Notes: a model not told the origin generated them from the sequence alone. DNA of 64,000 nucleotides from Dryocola sp032051265 (GCA_032051265.1 DAMBYU010000009.1:54386-118385), one strand, 5' to 3'; shown: positions 54,579 to 63,934, numbered from the stretch's first letter. Made by a program: numbers and translations.

Positions 54579-55952
54579 ATGGCACTTTGGGGCGGACGTT
54601 TTACTCAGGCAGCGGATCAGCGGTTTAAAGAGCTGAATGATTCCCTGCGTTTTGATTATCGGCTGGCGGAACAGGATATTGTCGGTTCGGTTGCCTGGTC
54701 TAAAGCGCTGGTGACGGTGAACGTATTAACGGCGGACGAGCAACGTCAACTCGAAGAGGCGCTGTCTACTCTGCTGGAGGAGGTTCGCGTCAATCCTCGC
54801 GCTATTTTAGCCAGTGATGCAGAAGATATTCATAGCTGGGTCGAGGGTAAGCTTATCGACAAAGTGGGCGATCTCGGTAAGAAGCTGCATACCGGCCGTA
54901 GCCGTAACGATCAGGTAGCAACCGATATCAAATTATGGTGTAAGGCGCAGGTGGCCGAACTGGGCGAAGCGTTGCATCATTTGCAACAGGCTTTAGTGGC
55001 AACAGCCGAAGCTAATCAGGATGCGGTGATGCCCGGCTATACCCATCTGCAACGTGCACAACCGGTGACGTTTGCTCACTGGTGCATGGCGTATGTGGAA
55101 ATGCTGGCGCGTGATGAAAGCCGCCTGAAAGATACCCTGACTCGCCTCGACGTCAGCCCGCTGGGTTGTGGCGCTCTGGCGGGAACAGCCTATCCAATGG
55201 ATCGAGAGCAGCTTGCCGGCTGGTTAGGATTTGCCTCTGCGACGCGTAATAGCCTCGACAGCGTCTCCGATCGTGACCATGTGCTGGAACTGCTGTCCAA
55301 CGCCGCCATTAGCATGGTTCACCTTTCGCGCTTTGCCGAAGATCTGATTTTCTTCAATACTGGTGAAGCAAGCTTTGTTGAGCTGTCAGACCGCGTGACC
55401 TCCGGGTCTTCACTGATGCCGCAGAAGAAAAATCCGGATGCGCTGGAGCTGATTCGCGGTAAATGTGGTCGCGTGCAGGGCGCGCTGACGGGCATGATGA
55501 TGACCATGAAGGGTCTGCCGCTGGCTTATAACAAAGATATGCAGGAAGACAAAGAAGGGTTGTTCGACGCGCTGGACACCTGGCTGGATTGTCTGAACAT
55601 GGCCTCGCTGGTGCTGGACGGCATTCAGGTAAAGCGCCCGCGCGCGAAGGAAGCAGCCCAGCAAGGTTATGCTAACTCAACCGAACTGGCGGATTATCTC
55701 GTCGCCAAAGGCGTGCCTTTCCGTGAAGCGCACCACATTGTGGGTGAAGCCGTGGTGGAAGCGATTCGACAGGGGAAAGCGCTGGAAGCGTTGCCGCTGG
55801 CTGATTTGCAAAAATTCAGCGGCGTAATCGGTGAAGATGTTTATCCCATTCTTGAGCTGCAATCCTGTCTTGATAAACGCGCGGCGAAAGGTGGCGTTTC
55901 ACCGCAGCAGGTGGCTTTGGCGATTGCAGAAGCAAAACAGCGTCTGATGTAA
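54579..55952 (+). CDS. argH: Argininosuccinate lyase
   Basis: This 457-residue enzyme of the fumarase/aspartase superfamily cleaves argininosuccinate to arginine and fumarate. LHTGRSRNDQVATDIKLW, MPGYTHLQRAQPVTF and the signature GSSLMPQKKNPDALEL with the catalytic serine are present. It is the last gene of the arg cluster. The 88-bp gap to argG includes a terminator hairpin. Confidence 0.98.
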   Translation: MALWGGRFTQAADQRFKELNDSLRFDYRLAEQDIVGSVAWSKALVTVNVLTADEQRQLEEALSTLLEEVRVNPRAILASDAEDIHSWVEGKLIDKVGDLGKKLHTGRSRNDQVATDIKLWCKAQVAELGEALHHLQQALVATAEANQDAVMPGYTHLQRAQPVTFAHWCMAYVEMLARDESRLKDTLTRLDVSPLGCGALAGTAYPMDREQLAGWLGFASATRNSLDSVSDRDHVLELLSNAAISMVHLSRFAEDLIFFNTGEASFVELSDRVTSGSSLMPQKKNPDALELIRGKCGRVQGALTGMMMTMKGLPLAYNKDMQEDKEGLFDALDTWLDCLNMASLVLDGIQVKRPRAKEAAQQGYANSTELADYLVAKGVPFREAHHIVGEAVVEAIRQGKALEALPLADLQKFSGVIGEDVYPILELQSCLDKRAAKGGVSPQQVALAIAEAKQRLM

Positions 55953-55998
55953 TGTCCCGGGGCCTTCTTTTCGCAGAAGGCTTGCCAGGATTTGGTGC

Positions 55999-56111
55999 AA
56001 AAAAAAGCGGACATCAAGTCCGCTAAAGATTCACGTTGGCATTTTCATAGTTAGTCAGGTCAGAGAACAGAGAGTTTCTCCTCAGCACCACAATCCATTG
56101 AGGGGTCAAAC
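55999..56111 (-). ncRNA. oxyS: OxyS small RNA (5' end approximate)
   Basis: Read on the minus strand the 3' half holds TGCCAACGTGAATCTTTAGC, then an AGCGGAC/GTCCGCT hairpin and an eight-T tail (55999-56024). E. coli OxyS, as I recall it, has AGCCAACGTGAAC followed by a GCGGAT...ATCCGCT terminator in this same place, divergent from oxyR. OxyS is made by OxyR under peroxide stress and regulates mRNAs such as fhlA and rpoS through Hfq. The 5' part here differs from E. coli, so I estimate its start from the usual length of about 109 nt. Confidence 0.8.
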
Positions 56112-56154
56112 GTATGGATTGTTCGTGCTGTTGCTGGCTATTATTCATAATCTC

Positions 56155-56215
56155 GCTTGATAGGGATAATCGTTCGTTGCTATGCTATCTATCGCCATGG
56201 GCTATCATGGCGCTG
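56155..56215. promoter_or_regulatory. OxyR-binding and oxyR/oxyS promoter region
   Basis: The stretch before oxyR contains repeated ATAG/CTAT quarter sites (GATAGGGATA, CTATGCTATCTATC, GGGCTATCATGG) as in the ATAG-N7-CTAT pattern bound by OxyR. Exact tetramer spacing is not perfect by eye. It should control both divergent transcripts. Confidence 0.55.
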
Positions 56216-56226
56216 GAGGATGGATA

Positions 56227-57144
56227 ATGAATATTCGTGATCTTGAATACCTTGTGGCGTTAGCTGAACATCGCCATTTTCGTCGGGCAGCGGATGCCTG
56301 CCATGTTAGCCAGCCAACACTGAGCGGCCAAATCCGTAAGCTGGAAGATGAGCTGGGCGTCATGCTGCTGGAACGCACCAGCCGCAAAGTTTTATTCACG
56401 CAGGCAGGTTTGCTGCTGGTCGATCAGGCCCGCACCGTACTGCGGGAAGTCAAAGTACTAAAAGAGATGGCCAGCCAGCAAGGCGAGGCGATGTCCGGAC
56501 CCTTGCATATCGGCCTGATCCCAACCGTGGGGCCTTATCTGCTGCCGCAGATTATCCCGATGCTGCACAAAACGTTTCCAAAGCTTGAGATGTATCTGCA
56601 TGAAGCGCAGACCCATCAGCTATTAGCGCAGCTTGATAGCGGTAAGCTCGACTGCGCAATTGTGGCGCTGGTTAAAGAGAGCGAGGCCTTTATTGAAGTG
56701 CCGCTGTTCGATGAGCCCATGGTGCTGGCGGTGTATCAGGATCATGCATGGGCAAACCGCGACAGAGTGCCGCTCTCAGACCTGGCCGGTGAAAAATTGC
56801 TGATGCTGGAAGATGGGCACTGTCTGCGCGATCAGGCGCTGGGTTTCTGCTTTGAGGCAGGCGCAGAGGAAGACACGCATTTCCGTGCAACCAGCTTAGA
56901 AACGCTGCGTAACATGGTCGCTGCGGGTAGCGGAATTACGCTGCTGCCAGCTCTGGCCGTGCCAAATGAACGCGAGCGGGATGGCGTAGTTTATCTGCCG
57001 TGTTATAAACCAGAGCCGCGCCGTACGGTTGGTCTGGTTTATCGTCCGGGTTCTCCGCTGCGTAGCCGCTATGAGCAGCTCGCGGAAGCCGTCCGCACAC
57101 AGATGGACGGCCATTTCGATTCGGTGTTAAAACAGGCGGTTTAA
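56227..57144 (+). CDS. oxyR: Peroxide-sensing LysR-type regulator OxyR
   Basis: This 305-residue regulator has an N-terminal winged helix-turn-helix (MNIRDLEYLVALAEHRHFRRAADACHVSQPT is split by the HTH at 18-37) and a redox domain with Cys199 and Cys208, which form a disulfide on peroxide exposure. The start at 56227 has GGAGG at good spacing. A longer frame to 56182 is not conserved. Its 3' end overlaps convergent sthA by 18 bp. Confidence 0.97.
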   Translation: MNIRDLEYLVALAEHRHFRRAADACHVSQPTLSGQIRKLEDELGVMLLERTSRKVLFTQAGLLLVDQARTVLREVKVLKEMASQQGEAMSGPLHIGLIPTVGPYLLPQIIPMLHKTFPKLEMYLHEAQTHQLLAQLDSGKLDCAIVALVKESEAFIEVPLFDEPMVLAVYQDHAWANRDRVPLSDLAGEKLLMLEDGHCLRDQALGFCFEAGAEEDTHFRATSLETLRNMVAAGSGITLLPALAVPNERERDGVVYLPCYKPEPRRTVGLVYRPGSPLRSRYEQLAEAVRTQMDGHFDSVLKQAV

Positions 57145-58527
57145 GCCGTTTAGCGCCGCTACCCGATAGGCTTCCGCCATCGTTGGGTAGTTGAAGGTGG
57201 TGTTAACGAAGTACTCAATGGTGTTGCCGCCACCTTTCTGCTCCATTATCGCCTGGCCGATGTGAATAATTTCCGCCGCGCGCTCACCAAAGCAGTGAAT
57301 CCCTAAAATCTCTTTCGTCTCGCGATGGAAGAGAATTTTTAACGTACCCACGTTCATGCCGACGATTTGTGCGCGAGCCAGATGCTTAAACTGAGCGCGT
57401 CCCACTTCATAAGGCACCTTCATGGACGTTAGCTGCTGTTCGGTTTTCCCTACGGAGCTGATTTCCGGAATGGTGTAAATCCCGGTTGGAATATCTTCAA
57501 TCAGGTGCGCATTGGCTTCACCTTTGACCAGCGCCTGGGCTGCGATGCGGCCCTGATCGTAAGCCGCAGAAGCAAGGCTTGGATAACCAATCACGTCGCC
57601 TACCGCATAGATATGCGGCTGCGCTGTCTGGTACATGCTATTGACCTTCAGCAAGCCACGGCTATCGGTTTCCAGCCCAACGTTTTCCAGCGACAGAGAA
57701 TCGGTATTCCCCGTGCGGCCGTTGGCGTACAGCAGGCAGTCGGCCTTAACTTTCTTGCCGGATTTCAGCGAGACGATTACGCCATCTTCCACGCCTTCAA
57801 TATTCTCAAACTCTTCGTTATGGCGGATAACGACGCCGCTGTTCCAGAAGTGGTAAGAGAGCGAATCTGACATCTCCTGATCGAGAAACGCCAGCAGACG
57901 GTCGCGCGTATTAATCAAATCCACTTTAACGTTCATGCCGCGAAAAATAGATGCATATTCACAGCCGATAACCCCGGCGCCGTAAATAATTACGTGGCGT
58001 GGTTCATGGTGCAGGCTGAGGATAGAGTCGCTGTCGTAAATACGCGGATGGGCGAAGTCTACTTCTGGCGGGCGATATGGACGTGAACCGCAGGCAATAA
58101 CGAACTTCTCGGCGGTGATCGTTTCAATCGAGCCGTCCGGGCATTGCAGCGCGATAGTATGCTCATCCACAAACCTTGCGTCGCCCTGCAACATCTCGCA
58201 GCGGTTACGCTCGTAGAAGCTTTGGCGCATGCGGGTTTGTTGATTAATGACGCTATCGGCATGGTTAAGGATATCGGCAAAGGAAGAGCGGAGAAGGTGG
58301 GTATGGTCGCTGTATAACGGGTTTTGATTGAATTCTATAATACGGCTAACGGCGTGGCGGAGGGCTTTTGAAGGAATGGTGCCCCAGTGGGTGCAACCGC
58401 CGCCAACGTTATGGTAGCGCTCAATCACCGCGACCCTGGCACCAAGTTTTACCAGCCCCATTGCAGCGCCTTCGCCGCCCGGGCCGGAACCAATTACTAC
58501 TGCATCATAATCGTAGGTGTGTGACAT
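57127..58527 (-). CDS. sthA: Soluble pyridine nucleotide transhydrogenase
   Basis: This 466-residue FAD enzyme (UdhA) moves reducing equivalents from NADPH to NAD. GSGPGGEGAAMGLVKLG binds FAD, and GGGCTHWGTIPSKALRH stands where related disulfide reductases have a CxxxxC pair; here only one Cys remains, as usual for SthA. YGAGVIGCEYASIF is the pyridine-nucleotide loop. It is convergent with oxyR, overlapping 18 bp, and divergent from fabR. Confidence 0.98.
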   Translation of the reverse strand: MSHTYDYDAVVIGSGPGGEGAAMGLVKLGARVAVIERYHNVGGGCTHWGTIPSKALRHAVSRIIEFNQNPLYSDHTHLLRSSFADILNHADSVINQQTRMRQSFYERNRCEMLQGDARFVDEHTIALQCPDGSIETITAEKFVIACGSRPYRPPEVDFAHPRIYDSDSILSLHHEPRHVIIYGAGVIGCEYASIFRGMNVKVDLINTRDRLLAFLDQEMSDSLSYHFWNSGVVIRHNEEFENIEGVEDGVIVSLKSGKKVKADCLLYANGRTGNTDSLSLENVGLETDSRGLLKVNSMYQTAQPHIYAVGDVIGYPSLASAAYDQGRIAAQALVKGEANAHLIEDIPTGIYTIPEISSVGKTEQQLTSMKVPYEVGRAQFKHLARAQIVGMNVGTLKILFHRETKEILGIHCFGERAAEIIHIGQAIMEQKGGGNTIEYFVNTTFNYPTMAEAYRVAALNGLNRLF

Positions 58528-58723
58528 GGTAAGGCTTACCTGTTCTTATACATAAAAGCAACATGATGGTAACATCATCAGCGGTATAACCCAATTATCC
58601 TTGTGCTTTTTCCTTTGTTACGCGAGCAGCGTCCCGTAAACAATCATTCACAATCCTGTATAAAAGCGGTAGCGTTAGTTTCTGATATAGTGCCAGTTCG
58701 GTTTGAGGGATTCAGGCAACGTG

Positions 58724-59365
58724 ATGGGTGTAAGAGCGCAACAAAAAGAACGAACCAGACGTTCTCTGATAGAAGCCGCGTTTAGTCAGCTAAGCGCCGA
58801 GCGGAGCTTTGCAAGCCTCAGCTTACGCGAAGTGGCACGTGAAGCAGGGATTGCGCCAACGTCGTTTTATCGTCATTTTCGCGACGTTGATGAGCTTGGC
58901 CTGACCATGGTTGATGAAAGCGGTTTGATGCTGCGTCAGTTGATGCGTCAGGCTCGCCAGCGTATTGCCAAAGGCGGGAGCGTTATTCGCACTTCCGTTT
59001 CCACATTTATGGAGTTTATCGGTAATAACCCGAACGCCTTCCGTTTACTGTTACGCGAACGTTCAGGAACTTCCGCTGCTTTCCGTGCCGCCGTGGCGCG
59101 GGAGATACAACACTTTATTGCGGAACTTGCCGACTATTTAGAACTCGAAAATCGCATGCCGCGCAGTTTTACTGAAGCGCAGGCGGAAGCGATGGTAACC
59201 ATCGTTTTTAGTGCCGGTGCCGAGGCGCTGGACGTTGATAGCGATCAGCGTCGTCAGCTCGAAGAGCGTCTGGTGTTGCAGTTGCGCATGATCTCAAAAG
59301 GTGCGTATTACTGGTATCGCCGGGAGCAGGAAAAGATGTCGCTGGCTCAATTATCCGAAGAGTGA
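58724..59365 (+). CDS. fabR: TetR-family unsaturated fatty acid repressor FabR
   Basis: This 213-residue repressor of fabA and fabB has an N-terminal TetR helix-turn-helix (SLREVAREAGIAPTSFYRHF). The start MGVRAQQKERTRRSL at 58724 matches the conserved N-terminus. An ATG seven codons upstream is less likely. It is followed by yijD after 10 bp, as in E. coli. Confidence 0.96.
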   Translation: MGVRAQQKERTRRSLIEAAFSQLSAERSFASLSLREVAREAGIAPTSFYRHFRDVDELGLTMVDESGLMLRQLMRQARQRIAKGGSVIRTSVSTFMEFIGNNPNAFRLLLRERSGTSAAFRAAVAREIQHFIAELADYLELENRMPRSFTEAQAEAMVTIVFSAGAEALDVDSDQRRQLEERLVLQLRMISKGAYYWYRREQEKMSLAQLSEE

Positions 59366-59375
59366 AGGACGAGTA

Positions 59376-59720
59376 ATGAAACAGTTACAAGAGAGAGGTA
59401 CGCTGGTGCTGGCGTTTATCGCCGGTCTTTCGATTAACGGAACCTTTGCCGCGCTGTTCAGCTCGGTGGTGCCGTTTTCCATTTTTCCGATTATTGCGCT
59501 GGTGCTGACGGTGTACTGCCTGCATCAGCGTTATCAGAATCGAACCATGCCGGTAGGACTGCCAGGCCTCGCCGCCGCCTGTTTCGTGCTTGGCGTGTTG
59601 CTATACAGCGCCGTCGTACGCGCTGAATATCCGGCTATCGGCTCGAACTTCCTGCCGTCTGTGCTTTCAGTCGCCTTGCTGTTCTGGATTGGCGTCAAAA
59701 TCCGCGCGCGCAAAGCATAA
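59376..59720 (+). CDS. yijD: DUF1422 inner-membrane protein YijD
   Basis: This 114-residue protein has about four hydrophobic helices and is of unknown function. The start MKQLQERGTLVLAF follows AAGGACGAG. It forms an operon with fabR (10-bp gap), as in E. coli, which hints at a membrane-related role but proves none. Confidence 0.93.
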   Translation: MKQLQERGTLVLAFIAGLSINGTFAALFSSVVPFSIFPIIALVLTVYCLHQRYQNRTMPVGLPGLAAACFVLGVLLYSAVVRAEYPAIGSNFLPSVLSVALLFWIGVKIRARKA

Positions 59721-59733
59721 GCTGGCTGCATAC

Positions 59734-59761
59734 AAAAACGGACGCCCTGGCGTCCGTTTTT
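59734..59761. terminator. Bidirectional terminator between yijD and trmA
   Basis: AAAAACGGACGCC, loop CT, GGCGTCCGTTTTT is a 13-bp stem between convergent yijD and trmA. Confidence 0.93.
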
Positions 59762-59762
59762 A

Positions 59763-60863
59763 TTATTTACGTGTCAACCACACGCCGCATTCCATATGGT
59801 GCGTATAAGGGAACTGATCGAACAGCGCAAGGCGCGAAACGTTGTGTGTTTCAGCCAGTGCTTCCAGATTTTCACACAGCGTTTGCGGGTTGCAGGAGAT
59901 ATAGAGAATCTGCGGGTAAGCCTGCACCATCTTCACCGTATCGGCATCCAGACCACTCCGCGGTGGATCGACAAAAATTGTCTCGCAATGGTAGCTTTTC
60001 AGATCGATGCCTTGCAGGCGGTTAAATTCACGTACGCCGTTCATCGCCTGAGTAAACTCTTCCGCCGCCATGCGGATAATCTGCACGTTTTCAATCTGGT
60101 TGGCGGCAATATTGTATTGCGCAGCGGCAACGGACGGCTTAGCGATTTCGGTTGCCAGCACGCGGTTGAAATTACGCGCCAGCGCCAGCGAAAAGTTACC
60201 GTTGCCGCAGTACAGCTCCAGCAGATCGCCGCCTGAATTTTTGGTGACATCCAGCGCCCACTCCAGCATTTGAATATTCATCGCTGCGTTTGGCTGTGTG
60301 AAGCTATTTTCTACCTGGCGGTAAATCATCTCTTTGCCCGCCACCGGCAGGCGTTCGTCGATGTAATCCTGGTCCAGCTCGATTTTGGTTTTTGTGGCGC
60401 GGCCAATCAGATGCACATTCAGGCCCCCGGCACGAAGGCTGTCGCGTAGCGTTTCCGCGTGCTGCCGCCACTCTTCATCCAGTTTACGATGATAGAGCAG
60501 TGAAACGATGGCCTGATTACTCAGCGTGGTCAGATAATCTATCTGGAAAAGTTTATGGCGTAATGCAGGAATATTCCGCACGCCATCCAGCATAGCTGGC
60601 ATTAACGCATTAATCAGCGAGCTTGCAGCCGGGAAGCTGTCCACCCGAATCCGCTGCTTAGTCTGCTGATCAAACATGATGTGATAGAGATCGTCTTCAT
60701 CATGCCAGATGCGGAATTCTGCACGCATACGGTAATGGCTGACTGGCGAACGGAACACCTCCGGCGCAGGCGCGGCAAACGGGGACATCATGCTTTGCAA
60801 GCGGGCGACTTTTTCTGCCAGTTGCGCGTCGTATTGGTCTATCGGGAGATGTTCAGGGGTCAT
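59763..60863 (-). CDS. trmA: tRNA (uracil-5)-methyltransferase
   Basis: This 366-residue SAM enzyme makes m5U54 in all tRNAs. LLELYCGNGNFSLAL is SAM motif I, IFVDPPRSGLD motif IV, and ILYISCNPQTLCENL carries the catalytic cysteine. The length matches E. coli. It is divergent from btuB across a 373-bp region that holds the cobalamin riboswitch. Confidence 0.98.
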   Translation of the reverse strand: MTPEHLPIDQYDAQLAEKVARLQSMMSPFAAPAPEVFRSPVSHYRMRAEFRIWHDEDDLYHIMFDQQTKQRIRVDSFPAASSLINALMPAMLDGVRNIPALRHKLFQIDYLTTLSNQAIVSLLYHRKLDEEWRQHAETLRDSLRAGGLNVHLIGRATKTKIELDQDYIDERLPVAGKEMIYRQVENSFTQPNAAMNIQMLEWALDVTKNSGGDLLELYCGNGNFSLALARNFNRVLATEIAKPSVAAAQYNIAANQIENVQIIRMAAEEFTQAMNGVREFNRLQGIDLKSYHCETIFVDPPRSGLDADTVKMVQAYPQILYISCNPQTLCENLEALAETHNVSRLALFDQFPYTHHMECGVWLTRK

Positions 60864-60994
60864 AGGCTGCTACCTGTTATGAAATCAAACTACGCGGCGA
60901 TTTTAGGGAATACCCTCGCGATGTCCAGTCTCTTCGTTAGCGGAAGTTCAACTGGAAGTCTGGACTTCTATATGGCGATAACGGTAGCATGCGC

Positions 60995-61226
60995 TCTCCG
61001 GCCTCCTGAGAGTTAAAAGGGAACCCAGTGCAATTCTGGGGCTGACGCGCAGCGGTAAGGAAGAGTGGGATGTACGTGAAACGCAGACACTGCTTATATA
61101 AGTGGGAAGTCCACATCCATAAAAACACCTCCAAGCCCGAAGACCTGCCGGTTTACGTCGCAATTGATATAACTATCGCGTGCTATCGGTTATGTCTGCG
61201 GCATCCTTGATTTAAAAGCGGATGCT
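60995..61226 (+). promoter_or_regulatory. Cobalamin (adenosylcobalamin) riboswitch of btuB
   Basis: The leader contains GGGAACCCAGTGCAATTCTG, GGGGCTGACGCGCAGCGGTA and GGAAG, and then the B12 box AGCCCGAAGACCTGCCGG at 61134-61151, all core cobalamin riboswitch elements. Just before the start a hairpin GCATCC (61201-61206)/GGATGC (61220-61225) would hide the Shine-Dalgarno, the E. coli mode of translational repression by B12. The 60864-60994 part holds the trmA and btuB promoters. Confidence 0.93.
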
Positions 61227-61236
61227 TATATAAATG

Positions 61237-63108
61237 ATGATAAAAAAAGTTTCGCTGCTTACGGCGCTGTCCGTAACGGCGTTTTCTGGCTGGGCGCAGG
61301 ACAGCAATTCTGATGATGCTCTGGTGGTGACGGCTAACCGTTTCCAGCAACCGGTCAATACGGTTCTGGCCCCGTCTGACGTTATTACCCGTGAAGATAT
61401 CAATAAATGGCAGGCCAAAACCATCAACGATGTGTTGCGCCGTCTGCCGGGCGTGGATATCGCTCAAAATGGTGGTATGGGGCAATATTCGTCGATGTTT
61501 ATCCGTGGGACGAACGCCAGTCAGGTACTGGTGCTGGTGGATGGGGTGCCGATTGCGCGTCCCGGTATTTCGAATGTGGCTGATATCAATGCCATTCCAC
61601 TCTCTCTTGTACAGCGTATCGAATATATTCGTGGCCCGCGCTCGGCTGTGTATGGTTCCGGAGCGATCGGCGGCGTCATTAACGTGATTACCCATTCTGA
61701 TGAAGAAAAATCGCAGATTAATGCGGGAATGGGTTCAAAAGGCTATCAGCAGTATGACGGCACGCTGCGTCATCGCTTTGGCGATACCGTGGCGACCGTT
61801 GCCGGCTCATATGAATCAACCAAAGGCTTTAACGTCCAGCCGCACTCCACCTACAGCGGTGACAACGATCGCGATGGTTTCCGTAACAAGACATTCTGGG
61901 CTGGGGTTGAGCATAAATTTAACGACGAGTTTGACGGCTTCTTCCGTGCCCATAGTTACACCAATAACAACGACTATGACCTGGGTAGCCCACCGTACCT
62001 GCCTGCCTACAGCGCCAACGAAGAGCAGCTTTACAACCAAAGTTACGATGCCGGGATGCGTTTTCATTCCGGGATTTACTCTTCGCAGCTCATCGCCAGT
62101 TACCAGAAAGTGAAGGACTACAACTATAGCAGCGAATATGGCCGCTATAACGACGGGACGACGCTTGACCGTATGACCCAGAGAAATATCCAGTGGGGCA
62201 ACAACTTTGCCGTGGGTCAGGGTTCCATTAGCGCGGGCGTGGACTGGCAGCAACAGCGTCTGACTTCTTCTGATACAGCCATTACTGATACCTATAAGCG
62301 CGACAACACCGGCTTGTACCTCAGCGGGCAGCAGCAGTTTGGTGATGTCACGGTGGAAGCTTCCGGTCGCGAAGATCACGACGAACAGTTCGGCTGGCAC
62401 GGCACCTGGCAGACGGCGGCAGGCTGGGAGTTTGTTGAAGGCTATCGCGCAACGCTTTCCTATGGCACCGGCTTCCTGGCGCCATCGCTTGGGCAGCAGT
62501 TTGGCTCCACTCGTTTTGGTATCGACTCTAACCCCAATCTGAAACCAGAAGAGGCCAGGCAATGGGAAGCAGGCATTGAAGGCCTGAGCGGACCGCTCGA
62601 CTGGCGTCTGTCGGCCTACCGCTACAAAATCGAAAACCTGATCACCTACTACTCCGATCCGATAACCTTTAACGGTGCTTACGACAACATTGATTCTGCA
62701 ACCATCAAGGGACTTGAGTGGACGGGTAGTGTTGATACCGGCATCTTCACGCACAAAGTCACGCTGCAATATATAGATCCGCGTAACGACCAGAATGATG
62801 AAGTGCTGGCTCGTCGTGCGAAGCGTCAGGCTAAGTATCAGCTCGACTGGACTATGTTCAATGTCGATATGGATGTGGCGTGGCAGTATTATGGTAAACG
62901 CTACGACAATAACAGCTCTGCTTATAACAACACTCAGCAAATTTTGCCGAGCTACAGCACGGTTGATGTCTCTGCTTCATATCCAGTCACCTCTCATCTG
63001 AGCGTTCGTGGTAGAATCGCCAACCTGTTCGATAAAGATTATGAGACGGTTTATGGCTATCAAACCCCAGGACGGGAATACTACCTCTCTGGCAGCTATA
63101 CCTTCTGA
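61237..63108 (+). CDS. btuB: TonB-dependent vitamin B12 outer-membrane receptor BtuB
   Basis: This 623-residue outer-membrane receptor has a 20-residue signal peptide (ends GWAQ), the TonB box DALVVTA near residue 27, a plug domain (VLRRLPGVDIAQNGG, IRGPRSAVYGSGAIGGVINVI) and a 22-stranded barrel ending in SGSYTF with the terminal Phe. Two ATGs are adjacent; I use 61237, starting MIKKVSLLTA as in E. coli. The barrel is much less like E. coli BtuB than other proteins here, with several different loops. Its end overlaps murI by 56 bp. Confidence 0.95.
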   Translation: MIKKVSLLTALSVTAFSGWAQDSNSDDALVVTANRFQQPVNTVLAPSDVITREDINKWQAKTINDVLRRLPGVDIAQNGGMGQYSSMFIRGTNASQVLVLVDGVPIARPGISNVADINAIPLSLVQRIEYIRGPRSAVYGSGAIGGVINVITHSDEEKSQINAGMGSKGYQQYDGTLRHRFGDTVATVAGSYESTKGFNVQPHSTYSGDNDRDGFRNKTFWAGVEHKFNDEFDGFFRAHSYTNNNDYDLGSPPYLPAYSANEEQLYNQSYDAGMRFHSGIYSSQLIASYQKVKDYNYSSEYGRYNDGTTLDRMTQRNIQWGNNFAVGQGSISAGVDWQQQRLTSSDTAITDTYKRDNTGLYLSGQQQFGDVTVEASGREDHDEQFGWHGTWQTAAGWEFVEGYRATLSYGTGFLAPSLGQQFGSTRFGIDSNPNLKPEEARQWEAGIEGLSGPLDWRLSAYRYKIENLITYYSDPITFNGAYDNIDSATIKGLEWTGSVDTGIFTHKVTLQYIDPRNDQNDEVLARRAKRQAKYQLDWTMFNVDMDVAWQYYGKRYDNNSSAYNNTQQILPSYSTVDVSASYPVTSHLSVRGRIANLFDKDYETVYGYQTPGREYYLSGSYTF

Positions 63109-63934
63109 TGCACGTCCCACGGTGCTGGTTTTCGATTCCGGCGTCGGGGGGCTTTCAGTGTATAACGAGGTCCGGCAACTCCTGCCGGACCTGCATTACA
63201 TCTATGTCTTCGATAACGTAGCCTTTCCCTACGGCGAAAAAAGCGAAGAGTTTATCGTTGAGCGAGTGGTGGAGATCGTCACTGCCGTTCAGCAACGCTA
63301 CCCGCTGGCGCTTGCCATTATTGCGTGCAATACCGCAAGCACGGTTTCCCTTCCCGCACTACGCGAAAAATTTGCTTTCCCTGTGGTTGGCGTAGTACCA
63401 GCCATTAAACCTGCAGCCCGTATGACGGCAAATGGCATTGTTGGCCTGCTTGCCACTCGCGGTACCGTTCGCCGGCCTTATACGCACGAACTGGTGGCGC
63501 GCTTTGCCACAGCATGCAAAATCGAGATGCTGGGTTCTGCAGAGCTGGTGCAACTGGCGGAAGCAAAGCTGCTTGGCGAACCTGTCTCACTGGATGAGCT
63601 ACGCAAGATACTGCGTCCGTGGCTGCGTATGAAAGAACCACCGGATACAGTAGTGCTGGGTTGTACCCATTTCCCTCTATTACAGGAAGAACTCTTGCAG
63701 GTATTGCCGGAAGGTACGCGTCTGATAGATTCTGGCGCTGCTATTGCACGGCGTACGGCGTGGCTTTTAGAGCATGAAGCACCAGAGGCTTTATCTGCTG
63801 ATGAGAATATTGCTTTCTGTATGGCCTTTACCCCGGAAACCGCACAGTTAATGCCTGTTTTGCAGCGTTATGGCTTCTCAAAGCTCGAAAAACTGCCAGT
63901 TTGCAACGGTTTTGCACAAAAAAGCGACGCTTAA
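63053..63934 (+). CDS. murI: Glutamate racemase
   Basis: This 293-residue enzyme makes D-glutamate for peptidoglycan. VFDSGVGGLSVYNEV and IIACNTASTVSLPAL carry the first catalytic cysteine and LGCTHFPLLQEELL the second. I start at the ATG at 63053 (MAIKPQDGNT), which lies inside btuB and gives a 56-bp overlap in another frame, as in E. coli. The C-terminal 8 residues differ from E. coli. An rrn promoter follows within 25 bp. Confidence 0.97.
   Translation: MAIKPQDGNTTSLAAIPSDARPTVLVFDSGVGGLSVYNEVRQLLPDLHYIYVFDNVAFPYGEKSEEFIVERVVEIVTAVQQRYPLALAIIACNTASTVSLPALREKFAFPVVGVVPAIKPAARMTANGIVGLLATRGTVRRPYTHELVARFATACKIEMLGSAELVQLAEAKLLGEPVSLDELRKILRPWLRMKEPPDTVVLGCTHFPLLQEELLQVLPEGTRLIDSGAAIARRTAWLLEHEAPEALSADENIAFCMAFTPETAQLMPVLQRYGFSKLEKLPVCNGFAQKSDA

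Noticed and set aside
61816..62940. A 374-codon open frame on the minus strand opposite btuB
   Set aside because: It is a shadow of the BtuB barrel coding region. The hydrophobic stretches come from reading beta-strand codons backward.
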